A DNA stretch of 64,000 bases from Oryzisolibacter propanilivorax. Lineage in GTDB: Bacteria; Pseudomonadota; Gammaproteobacteria; Burkholderiales; Burkholderiaceae_C. Positions 54,549 to 63,005 of this stretch are shown here, one piece after another. The notes below the pieces were generated by a model, which ran no database searches, had not been told where the DNA came from, and saw only the letters and a program-made list of their open reading frames with translations. Positions within the stretch are counted from its first letter, which is position 1, and each line of letters opens with the position of its first letter. The DNA lies in contig NZ_FNHP01000002.1 of assembly GCF_900103645.1 (NCBI RefSeq), forward strand, positions 372,001 through 436,000, given 5' to 3'. Position numbers and translations under genes: made by a program.

Positions 54549-54703
54549 CAGGGCGCGCGCGCCGGTTGCGTGTCCAGCCGCCGGCCGTCACTGGACGAGC
54601 TGTCAAGGCCGCGCCGACCATGGCCTCGGCCGGTGCAGGAGCGCGAAGGGCGGGCCGTGCCGCACCCGCCGTCCGCGCCCCTCGCCGGGTGTGCGCCGCG
54701 CCC

Positions 54704-55825
54704 TCAGCCCTGCGCTGGCAGCGTCGGGTAGTCGGTATAGCCGTGCGCGCCGCCACCGTAGAAGGTGGCGCGGTCGCCTTCGGCCAGCGGCGCATCGCGG
54801 CGCAGGCGCTCGACCAGGTCCGGGTTGGCGATGAACGGGCGGCCGAAGGCCACCACGTCGGCGCGGCCGCTGGCCACCGCCTCTTCGGCGCTGGCGCGGT
54901 CGTAGCCGTTGTTGACCATCCACGCGCCGCGTCCGCCGGCGTCCTGGTAGGCGGCGCGCAGCGCGGCGTAGTCGAACGGCCGGCCCTCGACCTGGCGCGC
55001 GCCGCCGGTGGCGCCCTCGATGATGTGGACATAGGCCAGGCCCAGCGGCGCCAGCTGGCGCACCAGGTACTCGAACAGCGGCTGCGGGTCGGCGTCCTGG
55101 ATGTCGTTGGCCGGGGTGACCGGCGACAGGCGGATGCCGGTGCGGCCCGCGCCCACGGCGTCTGCCACGGCGCGCGTGACCTCCAGCATCAGGCGCGCGC
55201 GGTTGGCGATGCTGCCGCCGTAGTCGTCCTGGCGCTGGTTGGCGCCGGTCTTCAGGAACTGGTCGAGCAGATAGCCGTTGGCGCCGTGGATCTCCACGCC
55301 GTCGAAGCCGGCGGTGTGCACCGCATTGCGCGCCGCGGCGGCGAAGTCGTGCACGATGCCAGGCAGCTCGCCGGCATCGAGCGCGCGCGGCGTCGAGGTG
55401 GGCGCGAAGCTGCCCTGGCCGCTGGTGCGGTCGATCAGGTAGGTCTTGGTCTGCGCGGCGATGGCCGAGGGCGCCACCGGCGCGGCGCCCTCCGGCTGCA
55501 GGCTGGTGTGCGAGACGCGGCCCACGTGCCACAGCTGGCAGACGATGCTGCCGCCAGCGGCATGCACGGCGTCGGTCGTCAGCTTCCAGCCGTCCAGCTG
55601 CTGGCTGCCGTACAGGCCCGGCACGTCGGCGTAGCCCTGGCCCTGCGGGCTGATGGCGGTGGCTTCGGTGATCACCAAGCCGGCGCTGGCGCGCTGGCGG
55701 TAGTACTCGGCCTGCAGGGGGCCGGGCGTGGCGTCGGGCGCGCGGTTGCGCGTCAGCGGCGCCATGGCGATGCGGTTGGCCAAGTGCAGGGCACCGGCGT
55801 CCAGGGGGTCGAACAGGGAAGTCAT
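54704..55825 (-). CDS. Alkene reductase, Old Yellow Enzyme family (NemA-like)
   Basis: This 373-aa FMN enzyme reduces activated C=C bonds and nitro compounds such as N-ethylmaleimide or nitrate esters. Blocks are MAPLTRNRA, LVITEATAISPQGQGYADVP, CQLWHVGRVSH, FDGVEIHGANGYLLDQFL (His and Asn substrate ligands) and DDYGGSIANRARLMLEV. The C-terminal FMN-phosphate site is VAFGRPFIANPDL. ATG 55825 fits the family; the upstream in-frame 55843 adds six residues. It stands beside a GST and an FMN reductase, suggesting an electrophile-detoxifying neighbourhood. The 250-bp gap upstream holds no feature I recognise. Confidence 0.94.
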   Translation of the reverse strand: MTSLFDPLDAGALHLANRIAMAPLTRNRAPDATPGPLQAEYYRQRASAGLVITEATAISPQGQGYADVPGLYGSQQLDGWKLTTDAVHAAGGSIVCQLWHVGRVSHTSLQPEGAAPVAPSAIAAQTKTYLIDRTSGQGSFAPTSTPRALDAGELPGIVHDFAAAARNAVHTAGFDGVEIHGANGYLLDQFLKTGANQRQDDYGGSIANRARLMLEVTRAVADAVGAGRTGIRLSPVTPANDIQDADPQPLFEYLVRQLAPLGLAYVHIIEGATGGARQVEGRPFDYAALRAAYQDAGGRGAWMVNNGYDRASAEEAVASGRADVVAFGRPFIANPDLVERLRRDAPLAEGDRATFYGGGAHGYTDYPTLPAQG

Positions 55826-56075
55826 AGAAGATGTGGGCGGCAAAAGAAAAGCAGGGGTGCCAAGGGTAGCGCCGCCGTCGCGGCGCTGCGGCGCGCCCAG
55901 TCAACCGGGCGACTCGGCGCGCCGCCGGCGCGGTGTGACAAAAGGGCCGGTACCGCACCCTGCAGGGCGGCCCGGGAGGCCAGGGCATCTGGCGCTGGCC
56001 CCGTGGCATCCGGTCCGAGAGGGGCCGCGCGCTCTGCGGGAACGGGCAGGGCAAGGGTGCCCGGCGGTGGGGCCG

Positions 56076-56684
56076 TTACTTCAGCAGCCCTTCGGCCTGC
56101 ATGGCGGCCTGCACGGCGGGACGCGCAGCGATGCGCTGGCGATACGCCGCCAGGTGCTGCAGGCCGCTGATGTCCAGGCCCACGTGCTGCGCCCAGTTGG
56201 TGACGGTGAACAGGTAGGCGTCGGCCACGCTGAAGTGCTCACCGACCAGCCAGTCGCGGCCCGCCAGCTCGCCGTCCAGCCACTGCAGGCGGCCCAGCAG
56301 GTTCTGGCGCGCGATGGCCTTGTACTCCTCGGGCGTGTTCGGCTTGAACAGCGGCGAGAAGCCCTTGTGGATCTCGGTGCTGATGAAGTTCAGCCACTGC
56401 TGCAGGCGGTAGCGCGGCAGCGTGCCGTTGGCCGGCGCCAGGTTCTTGTGCGGCGCCTGGTCGGCCAGGTACTGCACGATGGCCGGGCCCTCGAACAGCC
56501 GCGTGCCGTCGTCCAGTTCCAGCACCGGCACATAGCCCAGCGGGTTGATGGTGTAGAAGTCGGTGCCGTCCTGCAGCTTGTGGCTCTTGGTGCTGGCCAG
56601 CACCGGCGTGAAGACCAGGCCGGCCTCGTGCAGCACGATATGCGGCGACAGCGAGCAGGCGCCGGGGGAGTAGTACAGCTTCAT
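56076..56684 (-). CDS. gstA: Glutathione S-transferase, GstA-like
   Basis: This is a 202-aa beta-class bacterial GST. The N-terminus MKLYYSPGACSLSPHIVLHE has the conserved Cys10 that forms a mixed disulfide with glutathione in beta GSTs. The glutathione site is YVPVLELDDGTRLFEGPAIV, and the C-domain N-capping box is HFSVADAYLFTV. It is close to E. coli GstA in plan and length. The AT-rich 200 bp upstream (56685-56889) likely holds its promoter. Confidence 0.95.
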   Translation of the reverse strand: MKLYYSPGACSLSPHIVLHEAGLVFTPVLASTKSHKLQDGTDFYTINPLGYVPVLELDDGTRLFEGPAIVQYLADQAPHKNLAPANGTLPRYRLQQWLNFISTEIHKGFSPLFKPNTPEEYKAIARQNLLGRLQWLDGELAGRDWLVGEHFSVADAYLFTVTNWAQHVGLDISGLQHLAAYRQRIAARPAVQAAMQAEGLLK

Positions 56685-56889
56685 GGGAGAACAGTCCTTT
56701 CTTGGCTGGCAAAACGGCTTCTTGCGCGAGGAAGGAAGAAGACAAGAAGACGGAAGAGCGCGTACCGCGCGGACGCCGGGAAGCGCCGGCTGCACGCCGC
56801 CGGGCAGCGTGCGGCCCGGGCGGCATCCATGCTAGCCAGTGTCGGCCGAGCCTGCAGGCGGCACGGAAAAAGGCACGGGGCGCTGCGCG

Positions 56890-57147
56890 TCAGCCCGGCG
56901 CGGTGGCGCGCTCCAGCCAGGCGATGCGCGCCAGGGCCTGGTGCCGGTCCGCGCCGCACATCTCTTGCGCCGGCTGCAGCGAGGCGCATACCGCCGGGCG
57001 TTCGGGCCGGCCGAACAGCCGGCAGCGGCCGTGCGGGTCCAGCTGCACGCAGGGCACGCCGGCGGGCTTGCCCTGCGGCATGCCCGGAATGGCGCTGGAG
57101 ATCGACGGCGCAATGCAGCAGGCGGCGCAGCCAGGGCGGCAGTCCAT
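56890..57147 (-). CDS. YkgJ-family cysteine cluster protein (short)
   Basis: This is an 85-aa protein with the UPF0153/YkgJ pattern [12 protein letters not shown] at the N-terminus, then [20 protein letters not shown] and [11 protein letters not shown]. The seven to eight cysteines should bind zinc or an iron-sulfur cluster. The start is ATG 57147, with GTG 57150 directly before it. The protein is much shorter than the YkgJ member at 20148 and shares only the Cys motif. The role is unknown. Confidence 0.85.
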   Translation of the reverse strand: MDCRPGCAACCIAPSISSAIPGMPQGKPAGVPCVQLDPHGRCRLFGRPERPAVCASLQPAQEMCGADRHQALARIAWLERATAPG

Positions 57148-57160
57148 CACTCGATCACTA

Positions 57161-57218
57161 TGTTTTTGATAGCTACAGACCCACGTTCCGTATAGGCCAG
57201 TGGGCTTTTTGGCTTGGC
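57161..57218 (-). repeat. Interspersed hairpin repeat, copy 15
   Basis: TTTTTGATAGCTACAGACCC is followed by AGGCCAGTGGGCTTTTTGGC. It ends at the 3' end of the FMN-reductase gene. Confidence 0.7.
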
Positions 57219-57222
57219 AATG

Positions 57223-57810
57223 TCAGGCCTGCTCGCCGTGCAGCCGCCCGGCGGCCCACAGCACCTGCCGCACGACGTCCGCCACCTGCGCCTGCTGCTC
57301 CGCGTCCAGCAACTGCCCCTGCGCGTCGAACGCGCTGGCGGCGCGGGGCAGGGCGTAGGCGCGCGGCGCCAGCCAGCAGCCCAGGTTCAGCAGCAGCGGT
57401 GCCAGGTGGCTTTGCGCGCGCAGCCCGCCCAGGGCGCCGTTGGATGCGCTCAGCATGCCGACCACCTTGCCGGCGAACGGCCGGCTGGCGTCGGCGAATA
57501 CCGGGTGCCCGGCCACCGGGCTGGAGGTCCAGTCCAGCGTGTTCTTCAGTAGGCCGGTGTAGCTGCCGTTGTATTCCGGCGTAGCGATGATCCAGGCCGG
57601 GTGGGCGTCCATCGCCTCCTTCAGCCGGATCACGTCCGGCGGCGTGCCGCGCGCCTCCAGCTCGGCGTGGTACATCGGGATGTCGTAGTCGGCCAGCTCC
57701 AGCAGCGTGGCCTGCGCGCCGGCCGCCCGGGCCGCGTCGGCCGCCACGCGCGCCAGGCGCCGGTTGAACGATTCGCTGCGGGCGCTGCCCGCGAAGACCA
57801 GGAGTTTCAT
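57223..57810 (-). CDS. NADPH-dependent FMN reductase
   Basis: This 195-aa flavodoxin-like reductase supplies reduced flavin or reduces quinones. The phosphate-binding loop is FAGSARSESFNRRLAR; further blocks are IIATPEYNGSYTGLLKNTLD and VGMLSASNGALGGLRAQSHL. It resembles ChrR/YieF-type NAD(P)H:quinone reductases. The start ATG 57810 lies 45 bp from parS site 2, in the shared gap with mnmG. It is transcribed away from mnmG. Confidence 0.93.
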   Translation of the reverse strand: MKLLVFAGSARSESFNRRLARVAADAARAAGAQATLLELADYDIPMYHAELEARGTPPDVIRLKEAMDAHPAWIIATPEYNGSYTGLLKNTLDWTSSPVAGHPVFADASRPFAGKVVGMLSASNGALGGLRAQSHLAPLLLNLGCWLAPRAYALPRAASAFDAQGQLLDAEQQAQVADVVRQVLWAAGRLHGEQA

Positions 57811-57854
57811 GCGCGGGATTGAAGCACAGCGCCGGCGCGCGATTCCTGCATGCG

Positions 57855-57870
57855 TGTTTCACGTGGAACA
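57855..57870. other. parS site 2 (upstream of mnmG)
   Basis: TGTTTCACGTGGAACA is the same variant as sites 1 and 4 and the only one outside a coding region. It is in the divergent gap before mnmG. Confidence 0.9.
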
Positions 57871-57975
57871 TTCCTGTGGCCGACAGCCCCGCGCTGCACG
57901 GTTTTTCAGCAAAGGTGGGAAAATCGCGGGCTTTCCCGGCCGTGCGCCGCACCCTGTTCTTTGTGAGTTCGTCCA

Positions 57976-59952
57976 ATGCTGTATCCCCAGGAATTTGACG
58001 TGATCGTCGTCGGCGGTGGCCACGCCGGCACCGAGGCGGCGCTGGCCGCCGCGCGCATGGGCTGCAGCACGCTGCTGCTCACGCACAACATCGAGACCCT
58101 GGGGCAGATGAGCTGCAACCCCAGCATCGGCGGCATCGGCAAGGGCCACTTGGTGAAAGAGGTGGACGCGCTGGGCGGCGCCATGGCGCTGGCGACCGAC
58201 GAGGCGGGCATCCAGTTCCGGATCTTGAACAGCTCCAAGGGCCCGGCGGTGCGCGCCACACGCGCGCAGGCCGACCGCATCCTGTACAAGGCGGCCATCC
58301 GCCGCATGCTGGAGAACCAGCCGAATCTGAGCCTGTTCCAGCAGGCGGTGGACGACCTGCTGGTCGAGGGCGAGCGGGTGGTGGGCGCGGTCACGCAGAT
58401 GGGCCTGGCCTTTCGCGCGCGCACGGTGGTGCTGACGGCCGGCACCTTTCTGGACGGGCGCATCCACGTCGGTCTGCAGAACTACGCCGCCGGCCGCGCC
58501 GGCGACCCGCCGGCGGTGAGCCTGTCGGCACGCCTCAAGGAGCTGCAGCTTCCGCAGGGCCGGCTGAAGACCGGCACGCCGCCGCGCATCGACGGGCGCA
58601 GCATCGATTTTTCGCGCTGCCAGGAGCAGCCCGGCGACGGCATGCCCGGCGGCGTGAACCCCGGCCACCTGCCGGTCTTCAGTTTCATGGGCAACGCGGC
58701 CCTGCACCCGCGCCAGGTGCCGTGCTGGATCACGCACACCAACGCGCGCACGCACGAGATCATCCGCTCGGGGTTCGACCGCAGCCCCATGTTCACCGGC
58801 AAGATCGAAGGCGTGGGGCCGCGCTACTGCCCCAGCGTCGAGGACAAGATCAACCGCTTCGCCGACAAGGACAGCCACCAGATCTTCCTCGAGCCCGAGG
58901 GGCTGACGACGCACGAGTTCTACCCCAACGGCATTTCCACCAGCCTGCCGTTCGACATCCAGCTGGCGCTGGTGCGGTCGATGGACGGGCTGGAGAACGC
59001 GCACATCCTGCGCCCCGGCTACGCCATCGAGTACGACTACTTCGACCCGCGTGCGCTCAAGAGCAGCTTCGAGACGCGCGCCATCGCCGGCCTGTTCTTT
59101 GCCGGGCAAATCAACGGTACGACCGGCTACGAGGAAGCCGCTGCGCAGGGCCTGTTCGCCGGTTTGAACGCCGCGCTGCAGTGCCGCGGCGAGGTGCCCT
59201 GGGTGCCGGCGCGCGACGAGGCCTATCTGGGCGTGCTGGTCGACGATTTGCTGACCAAGGGCGTGACCGAGCCCTACCGCATGTTCACCAGCCGCGCCGA
59301 GTTCCGGCTGCAGCTGCGCGAGGACAACGCCGACATGCGCCTGACGGAAACCGGCCGGCGCCTGGGCCTGGTGGATGACGCGCGCTGGGATCACTTCAGC
59401 CGCAAGCGCGACGCCGTGGCGCGCGAGACCGAGCGCCTGAAGTCCACCTGGGTGAACCCGCGCAACCTGCCGGCGAGCGAATCCGAGCGCGTGCTGGGCA
59501 AGGCCATCGAGCACGAATACAACCTGTTCGACCTGCTGCGCCGTCCGGGCGTCGACTACGCCAGCCTGATGAGCCTGGACGATGGGCGCCACGTCAGCAG
59601 CGCTGTTTCACGTGAAACACTGGGCGAGCTAGCGGACAGCGTGGTCGAACAGGTGGAGATCGCCGCCAAGTATTCCGGCTACATCGACCGGCAGAAGGAC
59701 GAGGTGCAGCGCGCCGCACATTACGAGCAGCTGCGCTTGCCGGCCGAGCTGGACTACTCCCAGGTGCCGGCGCTGTCCATCGAGGTACGGCAGAAGCTGC
59801 AAAAGCACCGCCCCGAAACCCTGGGCCAGGCGTCGCGGATTTCCGGCGTCACGCCGGCGGCCATCTCGCTGCTGCTGGTGCACCTGAAAAAGGGCGGCTT
59901 CAAGGGGTTCGCACAAAACAGCGAAGGAGCCGGCCATGCCGTTTCCGCCTGA
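57976..59952 (+). CDS. mnmG: tRNA uridine-5-carboxymethylaminomethyl synthesis enzyme MnmG (GidA)
   Basis: This 658-aa FAD enzyme modifies wobble U34 of several tRNAs together with MnmE. The FAD motif is [20 protein letters not shown], and the active-site region [40 protein letters not shown] and [20 protein letters not shown] are family signatures, and a C-terminal MnmE-binding helical domain follows. The perfect parS site 3 lies inside the gene (codons A-V-S-R-E-T). It heads the origin-proximal cluster mnmG, small ORF, rsmG, lysE, parA. Confidence 0.98.
   Translation: MLYPQEFDVIVVGGGHAGTEAALAAARMGCSTLLLTHNIETLGQMSCNPSIGGIGKGHLVKEVDALGGAMALATDEAGIQFRILNSSKGPAVRATRAQADRILYKAAIRRMLENQPNLSLFQQAVDDLLVEGERVVGAVTQMGLAFRARTVVLTAGTFLDGRIHVGLQNYAAGRAGDPPAVSLSARLKELQLPQGRLKTGTPPRIDGRSIDFSRCQEQPGDGMPGGVNPGHLPVFSFMGNAALHPRQVPCWITHTNARTHEIIRSGFDRSPMFTGKIEGVGPRYCPSVEDKINRFADKDSHQIFLEPEGLTTHEFYPNGISTSLPFDIQLALVRSMDGLENAHILRPGYAIEYDYFDPRALKSSFETRAIAGLFFAGQINGTTGYEEAAAQGLFAGLNAALQCRGEVPWVPARDEAYLGVLVDDLLTKGVTEPYRMFTSRAEFRLQLREDNADMRLTETGRRLGLVDDARWDHFSRKRDAVARETERLKSTWVNPRNLPASESERVLGKAIEHEYNLFDLLRRPGVDYASLMSLDDGRHVSSAVSRETLGELADSVVEQVEIAAKYSGYIDRQKDEVQRAAHYEQLRLPAELDYSQVPALSIEVRQKLQKHRPETLGQASRISGVTPAAISLLLVHLKKGGFKGFAQNSEGAGHAVSA
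59604..59619. other. parS site 3 (perfect, inside mnmG)
   Basis: TGTTTCACGTGAAACA is an exact 16-of-16 match to the bacterial parS consensus. Confidence 0.97.
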
Positions 59953-60181
59953 AGAACGCAGCGCGTTGCGGGCCTGCCAGGGCGCCCGCTCGACCGTGCA
60001 CGGTCGGCAGGTGCAGACGGTCCGTGCCTCGCTGGCGCAATGGGCCACGGCCCGAACGCAGGACATCCGGCGGGCCAGTGCCGGGCTGGCCGGCTCCAGC
60101 CGCCGGAAGAGCCGTCCCCAGGCGCGCGCGGCAATGGACGCGGCGCGGCATTCCGTGCGTGCGCGCCAGCACCAGGGTTGA
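59936..60181 (+). CDS. Small basic hypothetical protein between mnmG and rsmG
   Basis: This is an 81-aa Arg/Ala-rich protein ([40 protein letters not shown]). It overlaps the end of mnmG by 17 nt and has an excellent ribosome-binding site (GAAGGAG, 7 nt before ATG 59936). It stops 4 nt before the rsmG ATG, implying translational coupling of all three. No family is recognised. The net charge is strongly positive, so nucleic-acid binding is possible. It could also be a chance ORF that only serves coupling. Confidence 0.55.
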   Translation: MPFPPEERSALRACQGARSTVHGRQVQTVRASLAQWATARTQDIRRASAGLAGSSRRKSRPQARAAMDAARHSVRARQHQG

Positions 60182-60185
60182 GGCC

Positions 60186-60863
60186 ATGTCCGTTTCTGAC
60201 TCCTCCCTGCCGGACGAACTGCGCGCCGGCGCCGAGGCCCTGGGCCTGCAGCTGACCGAGTCGCAGCACACGCAGCTGCTCGACTTCCTGGCGCTGCTGC
60301 AGAAGTGGAACCGGGTCTACAACCTGACGGCGGTGCGCGATCCGCGGGAGATGCTGACGCACCACCTGCTGGACAGCCTGGCGGCGGTACCGCCGCTGCA
60401 GCGCCACCTGCAGGCGCGGGACCTGGCGCAGCCGGGCAGGGCGCCGCAGCTGCTCGACGTGGGTTCGGGCGGCGGCCTGCCGGGTGTGGTCTTCGCCATC
60501 TGCTGCCCGCAGCTGCAGGTCCGCTGCGTGGACACGGTGGCCAAGAAGGCAGCCTTCCTGCAGCAGGCGGCGGCCACGCTGCGCCTGCCCAACCTGCGCG
60601 GCCTTCATGCCCGCGTCGAGACATTGAGCGGGCCGTTCGACGTGGTCAGCAGCCGCGCCTTCGCGTCACTGGCGGACTTCACCGGCTGGTCGCGCGCGGC
60701 GCTGGCGCCACAGGGCGTCTGGTTGGCGATGAAGGGCAGGCAACCCGACGACGAGATCGCCCAGCTGCCGCCCGAGGTGCAGGTGTTTCACGTGGAACAG
60801 TTGCAGGTGCCGGGCCTACAGGCCGAGCGCTGCATCGTCTGGCTGCGCCCCACAGGGTCCTGA
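60186..60863 (+). CDS. rsmG: 16S rRNA (guanine-527-N7)-methyltransferase RsmG (GidB)
   Basis: This 225-aa enzyme methylates G527 of 16S rRNA, and its loss gives low-level streptomycin resistance. Signatures are LLQKWNRVYNLTAVRDPREM, HHLLDSLAAVPPL, the SAM loop LLDVGSGGGLPGVVFAI and VVSSRAFASLADFTGW. parS site 4 lies near the 3' end (codons V-F-H-V-E-Q). Genes [16 protein letters not shown] form the conserved origin-proximal block of many bacteria. Confidence 0.97.
   Translation: MSVSDSSLPDELRAGAEALGLQLTESQHTQLLDFLALLQKWNRVYNLTAVRDPREMLTHHLLDSLAAVPPLQRHLQARDLAQPGRAPQLLDVGSGGGLPGVVFAICCPQLQVRCVDTVAKKAAFLQQAAATLRLPNLRGLHARVETLSGPFDVVSSRAFASLADFTGWSRAALAPQGVWLAMKGRQPDDEIAQLPPEVQVFHVEQLQVPGLQAERCIVWLRPTGS
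60784..60799. other. parS site 4 (inside rsmG)
   Basis: TGTTTCACGTGGAACA is the 15-of-16 variant. It lies 0.8 kb upstream of parA. Confidence 0.9.
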
Positions 60864-60926
60864 CCGCCCCGGTTGCCACGGACCGGCGGCTACACTTGTC
60901 CGCTTCCCGCACCACCTCCTGCATCC

Positions 60927-61541
60927 ATGTTCGGCATTTCCGACTATGGCGCCTTCGTCGCCGCCATCGTGCTGTTCCTGGCCATCCCCGGGCCGGGCAA
61001 CCTGGCACTGATCACCTCCACCGGCAAGGGCGGGGTGCGCGCCGGGCTGGCGGCGGCGTGCGGCGTGATCGCTGCCGACCAGCTGCTGATGTGGACGGCG
61101 GTGGCCGGGGTGGCAGCGCTGCTAGCCACCTACCCGGCGGCCTTCCATGCCGTGCAGTGGCTGGGCGCCGCCTACCTGGCCTGGCTGGGCTGGAAGATGC
61201 TCAGCGCCCGACCTGGCGACGCGCCGGTGCTGCGCATGCAGCCGCGTCACTACTTTCGCCAGGGTGCGGTCATCACCCTGCTGAACCCCAAGGCCATCGT
61301 GTTCTACATGGCGTTCTTCCCGCTGTTCGTCGACCCGGCGCGCCACCAGGGTCTGCTCACCTTCGGCGTGATGGCGGTGACCATCGCCGCGCTCACCTTC
61401 TCGTACAGCCTCGCTGTCGTGCTGCTGACGCAGCATCTGGCCGCGCGCATGCGCACCAGTCCGCGCATCGCGCGCACGCTGGAAAAGACCGCTGGCACCT
61501 TCCTGATCGGCTTCGGCGTCAAGCTGGCCGTCTCCTCCTGA
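60927..61541 (+). CDS. LysE/RhtB-family amino acid exporter
   Basis: This is a 204-aa inner-membrane protein with about six helices. The family N-terminus reads FVAAIVLFLAIPGPGNLALI (PGPxxL motif), then TSTGKGGVRAGLAAACGVIA and GAVITLLNPKAIVFYMAFFP (NPK motif). These exporters remove excess amino acids or derivatives; the substrate is unknown. It is inserted between rsmG and parA, 63 bp after rsmG and 29 bp before parA, probably on the same transcript. Confidence 0.92.
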   Translation: MFGISDYGAFVAAIVLFLAIPGPGNLALITSTGKGGVRAGLAAACGVIAADQLLMWTAVAGVAALLATYPAAFHAVQWLGAAYLAWLGWKMLSARPGDAPVLRMQPRHYFRQGAVITLLNPKAIVFYMAFFPLFVDPARHQGLLTFGVMAVTIAALTFSYSLAVVLLTQHLAARMRTSPRIARTLEKTAGTFLIGFGVKLAVSS

Positions 61542-61570
61542 TACCTGCACGCTCGCACTCATATTCGCGC

Positions 61571-62341
61571 ATGGCCAAGATTTTCTGTGTCGCCAACCAA
61601 AAGGGCGGCGTCGGCAAGACCACCACCACCGTCAACCTCGCCGCCGGCCTGGCCAAGATAGGCCAGCGCGTGCTGCTGGTCGACCTGGACCCGCAGGGCA
61701 ACGCCACCATGGGCTCGGGCGTGGACAAGCGCGCGCTGGCGCACACGGTGTATGACGTGCTGCTGGGCGAATGCAGCGTGGCCGACGCGGCGGTGTCGGC
61801 CGAAGCCGCCGGCTACCAGGTGCTGGGCGCGAACCGCGAGCTGGCCGGCGCCGAGGTCGAGCTGGTCGAGCTGAAGCAGCGCGAAAAGCGCCTGAAAGCC
61901 GCGCTGGCGCTGGTCGACCCACACTACGACTTTGTGCTCATCGACTGCCCGCCCTCCTTGAGCCTGCTGACGCTCAACGGCCTGTGCGCGGCGCACGGCG
62001 TGGTGGTGCCGATGCAGTGCGAGTACTTCGCGCTGGAAGGCCTCACGGACCTGGTCAACACCATCAAGCAAGTGCATGCCAACTTAAACCCGGACCTGCA
62101 GATCATCGGCCTGCTGCGCGTCATGTTCGATCCGCGCATCACGCTGCAGGCGCAGGTCAGCGCGCAGCTCAAGGAGCACTTCGGCGACAAAGTCTTCGAC
62201 TCGGTCATCCCGCGCAACGTGCGCCTGGCCGAGGCGCCCAGCTACGGCCTGCCGGGCGTGGTGTTCGACGCCAATGCGCGTGGCAGCCGGGCGTTCGTCG
62301 AGTTCGCCAGGGAAATGGTGCAGCGCGTCCAGCGCATGTGA
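61571..62341 (+). CDS. parA: Chromosome-partitioning ATPase ParA (Soj)
   Basis: This is a 256-aa deviant-Walker ATPase: KGGVGKTTTTVNLAAGLAKI (Walker A prime with the signature Lys), LLVDLDPQGNATMGSG and FVLIDCPPSLSLLTLNGL (Walker B). It lacks the N-terminal HTH of plasmid ParA, so it is the chromosomal Soj type. ATP-dependent DNA binding and ParB-stimulated hydrolysis drive origin movement. The ParB gene follows after one intervening hydrolase gene, an unusual interruption of parAB. Confidence 0.97.
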   Translation: MAKIFCVANQKGGVGKTTTTVNLAAGLAKIGQRVLLVDLDPQGNATMGSGVDKRALAHTVYDVLLGECSVADAAVSAEAAGYQVLGANRELAGAEVELVELKQREKRLKAALALVDPHYDFVLIDCPPSLSLLTLNGLCAAHGVVVPMQCEYFALEGLTDLVNTIKQVHANLNPDLQIIGLLRVMFDPRITLQAQVSAQLKEHFGDKVFDSVIPRNVRLAEAPSYGLPGVVFDANARGSRAFVEFAREMVQRVQRM

Positions 62342-62348
62342 CAACCGG

Positions 62349-62408
62349 TTTTTTGAATGAAAAGTGCCTGGAGCCCATATGGTGCCCTGGCCTCCAGCTA
62401 TCAATATG
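62349..62408 (+). repeat. Interspersed hairpin repeat, copy 16
   Basis: AAGTGCCTGGAGCCCATATG, then GTGCCCTGGCCTCCAGCTAT and CAATATG. It lies between parA and the hydrolase, its end only 15 bp from the hydrolase ATG. Confidence 0.75.
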
Positions 62409-62422
62409 GGAGCGAAAAGCGC

Positions 62423-62998
62423 ATGCGCCCGTCCAGCGTCCTGACCCTGCCCGGGTGGCAGAACTCCACCGAAGGCCATTGGCAGACCGAGTGGGAACAG
62501 GCTTATGGCTATCGCCGCGTCGAGCAGCACGACTGGCTGCACCCCAAACGCGGCGACTGGTGCGCACGGCTGCAGGACGTGGTCGCCGACCAGGAAGGCC
62601 CGCTGCTGCTGGCCGCGCACAGCCTGGGCTGCATCCTCGTCGCCTGGTGGGCTGCGCACTCGCCCGACGCGCACAAAGTGCGTGGCGCGCTGCTGGTGGC
62701 CCCAGGCGACGTCGAGCAGCCCGGCGTGTCCGAACTGATCCCGGGCTGGACGCCGATCGCGCGCCAGCGCCTGCCTTTCCCTTCCATCGTCGTCTCCAGC
62801 AGCGACGACCCGTACTGCAGCCCGGCGCGGGCGCGCGAACTGGCACAGGGCTGGGGCGCGCGCTGGGTCGATGCCGGCGCGCACGGGCACCTGAACGCCG
62901 CCTCTGGCTTAGGCGTGTGGCCCCACGGCCACGACCTGCTGCGCTCGCTGATGCCGCCCGCCGGCTCTGCCGCGCCCGACCACTCTTCCAGGACATAA
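62423..62998 (+). CDS. RBBP9/YdeN-family alpha/beta hydrolase
   Basis: This is a 191-aa serine hydrolase. VLTLPGWQNSTEGHWQTEWE opens the protein, the nucleophile elbow is LLAAHSLGCILVAWW (Ser), and the Asp (SSSDDPYCS) and His (DAGAHGHLNAASG) of the triad are in place. Natural substrates of the family are unknown. It is wedged between parA and parB; parB starts 7 bp after its stop. A repeat copy lies on its upstream side. Confidence 0.92.
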   Translation: MRPSSVLTLPGWQNSTEGHWQTEWEQAYGYRRVEQHDWLHPKRGDWCARLQDVVADQEGPLLLAAHSLGCILVAWWAAHSPDAHKVRGALLVAPGDVEQPGVSELIPGWTPIARQRLPFPSIVVSSSDDPYCSPARARELAQGWGARWVDAGAHGHLNAASGLGVWPHGHDLLRSLMPPAGSAAPDHSSRT

Positions 62999-63005
62999 CA
63001 CTTCC

